The position numbers and the translations under genes are program-made. Positions 7,107 to 10,352 of a DNA stretch of 10,352 bases are shown here, piece by piece. This DNA comes from Gammaproteobacteria bacterium (GTDB lineage: Bacteria; Pseudomonadota; Gammaproteobacteria; Halothiobacillales; Halothiobacillaceae), in assembly GCA_029335925.2 (NCBI GenBank), contig JARJMX020000017.1:1-10352 (forward strand), read 5' to 3'. The notes under the pieces are model-generated. The model searched no databases, was not told the DNA's origin, and saw only the letters and a program-made list of their open reading frames with translations. Numbering within the stretch: the stretch's first letter is position 1; the number at the start of each line of letters is the position of its first letter.

Positions 7107-7244
7107 GAGAGGCTCGAGAGCAACTCAAGGCCATGGGCTCCAGAGAGGGGGAGCACAGAAAGGTTTGAGGTACTGAACGCCCTTCGTCAGCTGTGCAGTA
7201 GGCAAGCTAGACCGTAGATCCACTTTGCCCAATAACCCATAAAG

Positions 7245-7273
7245 CATGAAGGCCGCAGCAAGCGGCCTTCATG
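7245..7273 (-). terminator. Hairpin terminator of htpX
   Basis: Perfect 12-bp arms CATGAAGGCCGC (7245-7256) and GCGGCCTTCATG (7262-7273) flank the loop AGCAA. The hairpin starts 20 bases past the htpX stop codon. On the minus strand it is followed by CTTTATGGGTT, a short and imperfect U-run, so the stem is very stable but the tail is weak. Confidence 0.7.
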
Positions 7274-7292
7274 GTTTCAGAGATAGCTTGGA

Positions 7293-8189
7293 TCAGGCCG
7301 CATTACGCAGCGCCTCAATTCGTTCCTCCAGCGGCGGGTGAGTCATGAACAGACGAGCCAGGCTAAAGCCCTCCTTGCCACCGCCATTGATGCCGAAAGC
7401 AGCTATCTGACTCGGCAAATGACTGGGCTCGTGCATGGCGCGCAGCTTCTCCAGCGCCGCAATCATCTTGTGACGCCCGGCCAGGCTTGCGCCCGCGGCA
7501 TCGGCACGGAACTCACGCTGACGCGAGAACCACATGACAATGATGCTGGCGAGGATCCCCAGAACCAGCTCGGCCACGATGGTGGCGACGATATAGGCGA
7601 TGCCATTGCCATCCTCATTCTTGAAGATCACGCGGTCCACAAAGTTACCGATAATGCGGGCAAAGAAGATGACGAAGGTGTTCACCACACCCTGGATTAA
7701 GGTCAGAGTGACCATGTCGCCATTGGCGATGTGGCCGATCTCATGCCCCAACACGGCCTCGGCCTCGTCGCGGTTCATGTAGTTGAGCAGGCCGGTGCTC
7801 ACCGCGACCAGTGCATTGTTGCGGCTCGGGCCGGTGGCGAAGGCGTTGATCTCGGGGGAGTCATAGATCGCGACCTCCGGCATGGCAATACCAGCCCTCT
7901 CGGCCTGACGGCGCACAGTCTCGATCAGCCACAATTCGGTGGAATTGCTCGGCTGCTCAATGACCACGGCCCCCACGCTTTGCTTGGCAATCCACTTGGA
8001 CATCAGCAGCGAGACAAAGGCACCACCAAAGCCAAAGACGGCTGCAAACACGAGTAGGCTAGCAAGGTTCAACCCACCCGGGCCGTTCATGGCGTCTAGG
8101 CCGAACACGCGGGAGATGATGCTCCACGAGAGGGTGAGTACGATCATGATCGCGATGTTGGTGGCTAGGAACAGGAAGATGCGTTTCAT
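7293..8189 (-). CDS. htpX: Membrane zinc protease HtpX
   Basis: Inner-membrane M48 metalloprotease that cleaves misfolded or damaged membrane proteins, complementing FtsH. The product is 298 aa (E. coli 293). Hydrophobic segments lie at about residues 4-24, 39-62, 160-180 and 197-220. The zinc site is HEIGH (H149, E150, H153) plus the glutamate of REFRAD (E226). Other family sequences are [15 protein letters not shown] (52-66), INAFATG (114-120), LVAVSTGLL (127-135), [20 protein letters not shown] (156-175) and [16 protein letters not shown] (280-295). The ATG at 8189 matches the usual N-terminus ([11 protein letters not shown]); AAGGA lies upstream with a rather long spacing of 11. It lies 59 bp after parC on the same strand, has its own promoter candidate, and is followed by a stable terminator hairpin. 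Confidence 0.98.
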   Translation of the reverse strand: MKRIFLFLATNIAIMIVLTLSWSIISRVFGLDAMNGPGGLNLASLLVFAAVFGFGGAFVSLLMSKWIAKQSVGAVVIEQPSNSTELWLIETVRRQAERAGIAMPEVAIYDSPEINAFATGPSRNNALVAVSTGLLNYMNRDEAEAVLGHEIGHIANGDMVTLTLIQGVVNTFVIFFARIIGNFVDRVIFKNEDGNGIAYIVATIVAELVLGILASIIVMWFSRQREFRADAAGASLAGRHKMIAALEKLRAMHEPSHLPSQIAAFGINGGGKEGFSLARLFMTHPPLEERIEALRNAA

Positions 8190-8222
8190 GCGTCGATTTT
8201 TCCTTCAATGGGGATGCAGCCT

Positions 8223-8252
8223 ATTAGATAGGAATTTTCCTCAAGAATTCAA
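8223..8252 (-). promoter_or_regulatory. Candidate htpX promoter with overlapping inverted repeats
   Basis: On the minus strand TTGAAT (8247-8252, 4/6) and TCTAAT (8223-8228, 5/6) are 18 bp apart; transcription would begin near 8216, about 27 bases before htpX. The -35 overlaps the parC stop codon. Two short inverted repeats cover the element: CCTAT/ATAGG at 8220-8232 enclosing the -10, and AGGAA/TTCCT at 8230-8241 in the spacer. They may be an operator (inference). Confidence 0.45.
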
Positions 8253-10352
8253 TCATTGGAGCGTACGGTTTCCAGTCGCTCGGCCCGGTTAAAGCCGCGG
8301 GGGAGCGGACGGCCGCGCCTGGCGCGCTGGCCGACCATGCCATGCCAATCGGTTGGACTTAGGTTGAGATAGCGCCCTGCGGTATGCACGCGTAGCGTGT
8401 CGTCTTGACCAAGCAGGGTCATAGCGAGCAGCGGCTCATCCCGACCGAGGGCCATGAGCTTGCTGCCACGACCACCGCGTCCTTCTTTGAGCAGCTCTTC
8501 CAGCGGGAAGATAAGCAGATTGCCTCCGCCCAGCAGGGCCACCCAGCCATCGCCCTCGCGCACCGGTACCGGCGGCAGCAGGCGCGCTCCCTCCGGCACG
8601 GTGATCAGCGCCTTGCCCGCGCGCAGGCGGCTGTGGGCTTGCTCCAGCGGAGCGACGAAGCCGAAGGCCGCGCTGGAGGCGAACAGGTAGCGATCCTCCG
8701 CCGGGCCAAGCAGCACATAAGGCACCTGCACGCCTGCTGGAAGACTAAAGCGACCGGTGAGCGGTTCGCCATGCCCGCGCGCGGACGGTAGGGTGTGCGC
8801 AGGAAGGCTGTAAGCGCGGCCGGTGGCATCAAGGAATACCGCCAGCTGGGTACTGCGTCCCACGGCTTGGGCCTGAAAGGCATCGCCGGTGCGGTAGGCG
8901 AGGTTCGCACCGTCCACATCGTGCCCCTTGGCCAGGCGCACCCAACCCTGCTTAGAGAGCACGATGGTGACCGGCTCGCTCGGGATCAGGGCGGTTTCAT
9001 CCAGTGCCTGGGCCGCCTGGGCCTCGATGAGCGGGGCGCGGCGTGGATCACCATAGGTCTCGGCATCCGCCAACAGCTCCTCGCGCACCCTCTCCCGCAA
9101 CTTCGCTTCGTCGTCGAGCAGGTTGCGCAATCCATCGCGCTCCTTGGCCAGATCGGCCTGCTCGCCGCGCAGCTGCATCTCCTCAAGCCGCGCCAGGTGA
9201 CGCAGCCTAAGTTCAAGGATGGCCTCGGCCTGGATGTCGGAGAGCCCGAAGCGCGTCATCAAAACCGGTTTAGGCTCATCCTCGTGACGGATGATGGCAA
9301 TGACATCGTCAATATTGAGGAAAGCCATCAGCAGGCCATCGAGGATGTGCAGGCGGCGCTCAACGCGCTCCAGCCGCCACTGCACCCGGCGGCGCACCGT
9401 CTCGATGCGAAAGCGCAGCCATTCGCCGAGCAGCTCGCGCAAGCCCATGACGCGCGGACGGCCATCCAAGCCGATCACGTTCATGTTGACGCGGTAGCTG
9501 CGTTCAAGGTCCGTGGTAGCGAACAGGTGGGCCATCAGGGCCTCAATGTCCACGTTGCGGCTGCGCGGTACGATCACCAGGCGCGTCGGGTGTTCGTGGT
9601 CGGACTCATCGCGAAGATCCGTCACCAGCGGCAGCTTTTTGGCCTGCATCTGGGCGGCGATCTGCTCCAGCACCTTGCTGCCCGAGACCTGGTACGGCAG
9701 GTCAGTGATGACGATATCACCGTCCTCAACCTTGTAACGCGCGCGCTGTCGCACTGAGCCCTGGCCGCTGGCGTATATTTTCAGCAGCTCGTCGCGCGGA
9801 GTGATGATCTCCCCTGCGGTGGGGAAATCCGGTCCCGGCAGGTGCTGGCAAAGAGCCGCGGTGTCGGCGTCCGGCTGGTCGAGCAGATATACGCAGGCCT
9901 GCACCACCTCGCGCAGGTTGTGCGGTGGGATGTCGGTCGCCATGCCCACGGCAATGCCACTGGTGCCATTGAGCAATACATTCGGCACGCGGGCCGGCAG
10001 CAGCGCGGGTTCCTCCAGGGTGCCGTCAAAGTTCGGTTGGAAGTCCACCGTACCCTGTTCTAACTCGCTCAAGAGTAGGTGGGCGTAAGGGGTGAGGCGC
10101 GCCTCGGTGGAGCGCATGGCAGCGAAGGATTTGGGCTCATCCGGTGAACCCCAGTTACCCTGACCATCGATCAGGGGATAACGGGTAGAGAACGGCTGGG
10201 CCATCAGCACCATAGCCTCATAGCAGGCCGAATCGCCATGCGGATGGTACGTGCCGATCACATCCCCTACGGTACGGGCGGACTTCTTGTGCTTGGCCGC
10301 GGCCGAAAGGCCCAGCTCCGACATGGCATACACGATGCGCCGTTGCACCGGC
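8249..10352 (-). CDS. parC: DNA topoisomerase IV subunit A, partial, catalytic Tyr replaced by Ser
   Basis: Breaks and rejoins DNA as the A subunit of topoisomerase IV, which unlinks daughter chromosomes. The gene runs off the right edge; the first visible codons, [10 protein letters not shown], correspond to E. coli residues 40-49, so about 39 N-terminal residues are missing. It is ParC rather than Gyr[44 protein letters not shown] and [23 protein letters not shown] follow E. coli ParC closely. The quinolone-resistance positions are Ser80 and Glu84, the susceptible-type residues. The coiled-coil region around [17 protein letters not shown] leads to the C-terminal beta-pinwheel domain from about [17 protein letters not shown]. 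The oddity is [10 protein letters not shown] where the family has AAMRYTE. The codon at 10109-10111 reads TCC (Ser) at the exact equivalent of catalytic Tyr120, while the preceding arginine is kept. As written the protein could not form the DNA-tyrosyl bond. The rest is intact. Confidence 0.96.
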   Translation of the reverse strand, partial: PVQRRIVYAMSELGLSAAAKHKKSARTVGDVIGTYHPHGDSACYEAMVLMAQPFSTRYPLIDGQGNWGSPDEPKSFAAMRSTEARLTPYAHLLLSELEQGTVDFQPNFDGTLEEPALLPARVPNVLLNGTSGIAVGMATDIPPHNLREVVQACVYLLDQPDADTAALCQHLPGPDFPTAGEIITPRDELLKIYASGQGSVRQRARYKVEDGDIVITDLPYQVSGSKVLEQIAAQMQAKKLPLVTDLRDESDHEHPTRLVIVPRSRNVDIEALMAHLFATTDLERSYRVNMNVIGLDGRPRVMGLRELLGEWLRFRIETVRRRVQWRLERVERRLHILDGLLMAFLNIDDVIAIIRHEDEPKPVLMTRFGLSDIQAEAILELRLRHLARLEEMQLRGEQADLAKERDGLRNLLDDEAKLRERVREELLADAETYGDPRRAPLIEAQAAQALDETALIPSEPVTIVLSKQGWVRLAKGHDVDGANLAYRTGDAFQAQAVGRSTQLAVFLDATGRAYSLPAHTLPSARGHGEPLTGRFSLPAGVQVPYVLLGPAEDRYLFASSAAFGFVAPLEQAHSRLRAGKALITVPEGARLLPPVPVREGDGWVALLGGGNLLIFPLEELLKEGRGGRGSKLMALGRDEPLLAMTLLGQDDTLRVHTAGRYLNLSPTDWHGMVGQRARRGRPLPRGFNRAERLETVRSND

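Larger units (their letters stand above)
6861..7292. other. 432-bp gap between ilvD and htpX
   Basis: The gap holds the likely ilvD promoter region (6861-6960), the 39-aa ORF candidate (6987-7106) and the htpX terminator (7245-7273). Positions 7107-7240 show no gene, repeat or clear regulatory motif. A minus-strand frame open from 7134 into ilvD is a shadow of ilvD in another frame. Confidence 0.5.

Noticed and set aside
6700..7134. 144-codon minus-strand ORF entering ilvD from upstream
   Set aside because: Most of it overlaps ilvD in a wrong frame and is Arg/His/Pro-rich; not a credible gene.
8204..8248. Sigma-32 heat-shock promoter for htpX (CTTGAG and CCCCAT present)
   Set aside because: The two elements are 26 bp apart, far longer than sigma-32 spacing allows.

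Overview
The window reads as a chromosomal housekeeping segment of a GC-rich gammaproteobacterium. PepN, RdgC, IlvD, HtpX and ParC all align closely, and nearly end to end, with the Escherichia coli proteins as I remember them. RdgC is largely confined to Beta- and Gammaproteobacteria. I cannot name a genus from the sequence alone. I see no phage, insertion sequence, tRNA, rRNA or CRISPR array.

Layout from left to right. Positions 1-409 hold no recognisable gene. They carry three head-to-tail copies of a 71-bp unit, each able to fold into three hairpins, followed by a further hairpin and a terminator-like structure. pepN (aminopeptidase N) is on the minus strand and is divergent from rdgC. 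rdgC is followed on the same strand by a single MSHA/type IV pilin-like gene, which has its own strong Shine-Dalgarno sequence and a good sigma-54 promoter match. The pilin gene overlaps tail to tail with a HopJ-family gene on the minus strand. hopJ begins four bases after the ilvD stop and looks translationally coupled to it, but its reading frame is broken by one extra base. A 432-bp gap upstream of ilvD carries the probable ilvD promoter and the htpX terminator. htpX and the 3' part of parC complete the minus strand; parC runs off the right edge and lacks about 40 N-terminal codons.

The genes do not form one pathway. They cover peptide turnover (PepN), recombination control (RdgC), a surface or secretion filament subunit, branched-chain amino acid synthesis (IlvD), membrane protein quality control (HtpX) and chromosome decatenation (ParC).

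The most striking observation is in ParC. The position matching the catalytic DNA-linking tyrosine (E. coli Tyr120) reads serine (TCC) in an otherwise intact, strongly conserved protein. Together with the one-base frameshift in hopJ, this means either base-call or assembly errors in this contig or real lesions with large consequences. Other points are the triple-hairpin tandem repeat, the sigma-54 site with an overlapping inverted repeat before the orphan pilin, and a PepN whose S1-site methionine is replaced by alanine. I found no convincing new multi-gene system.
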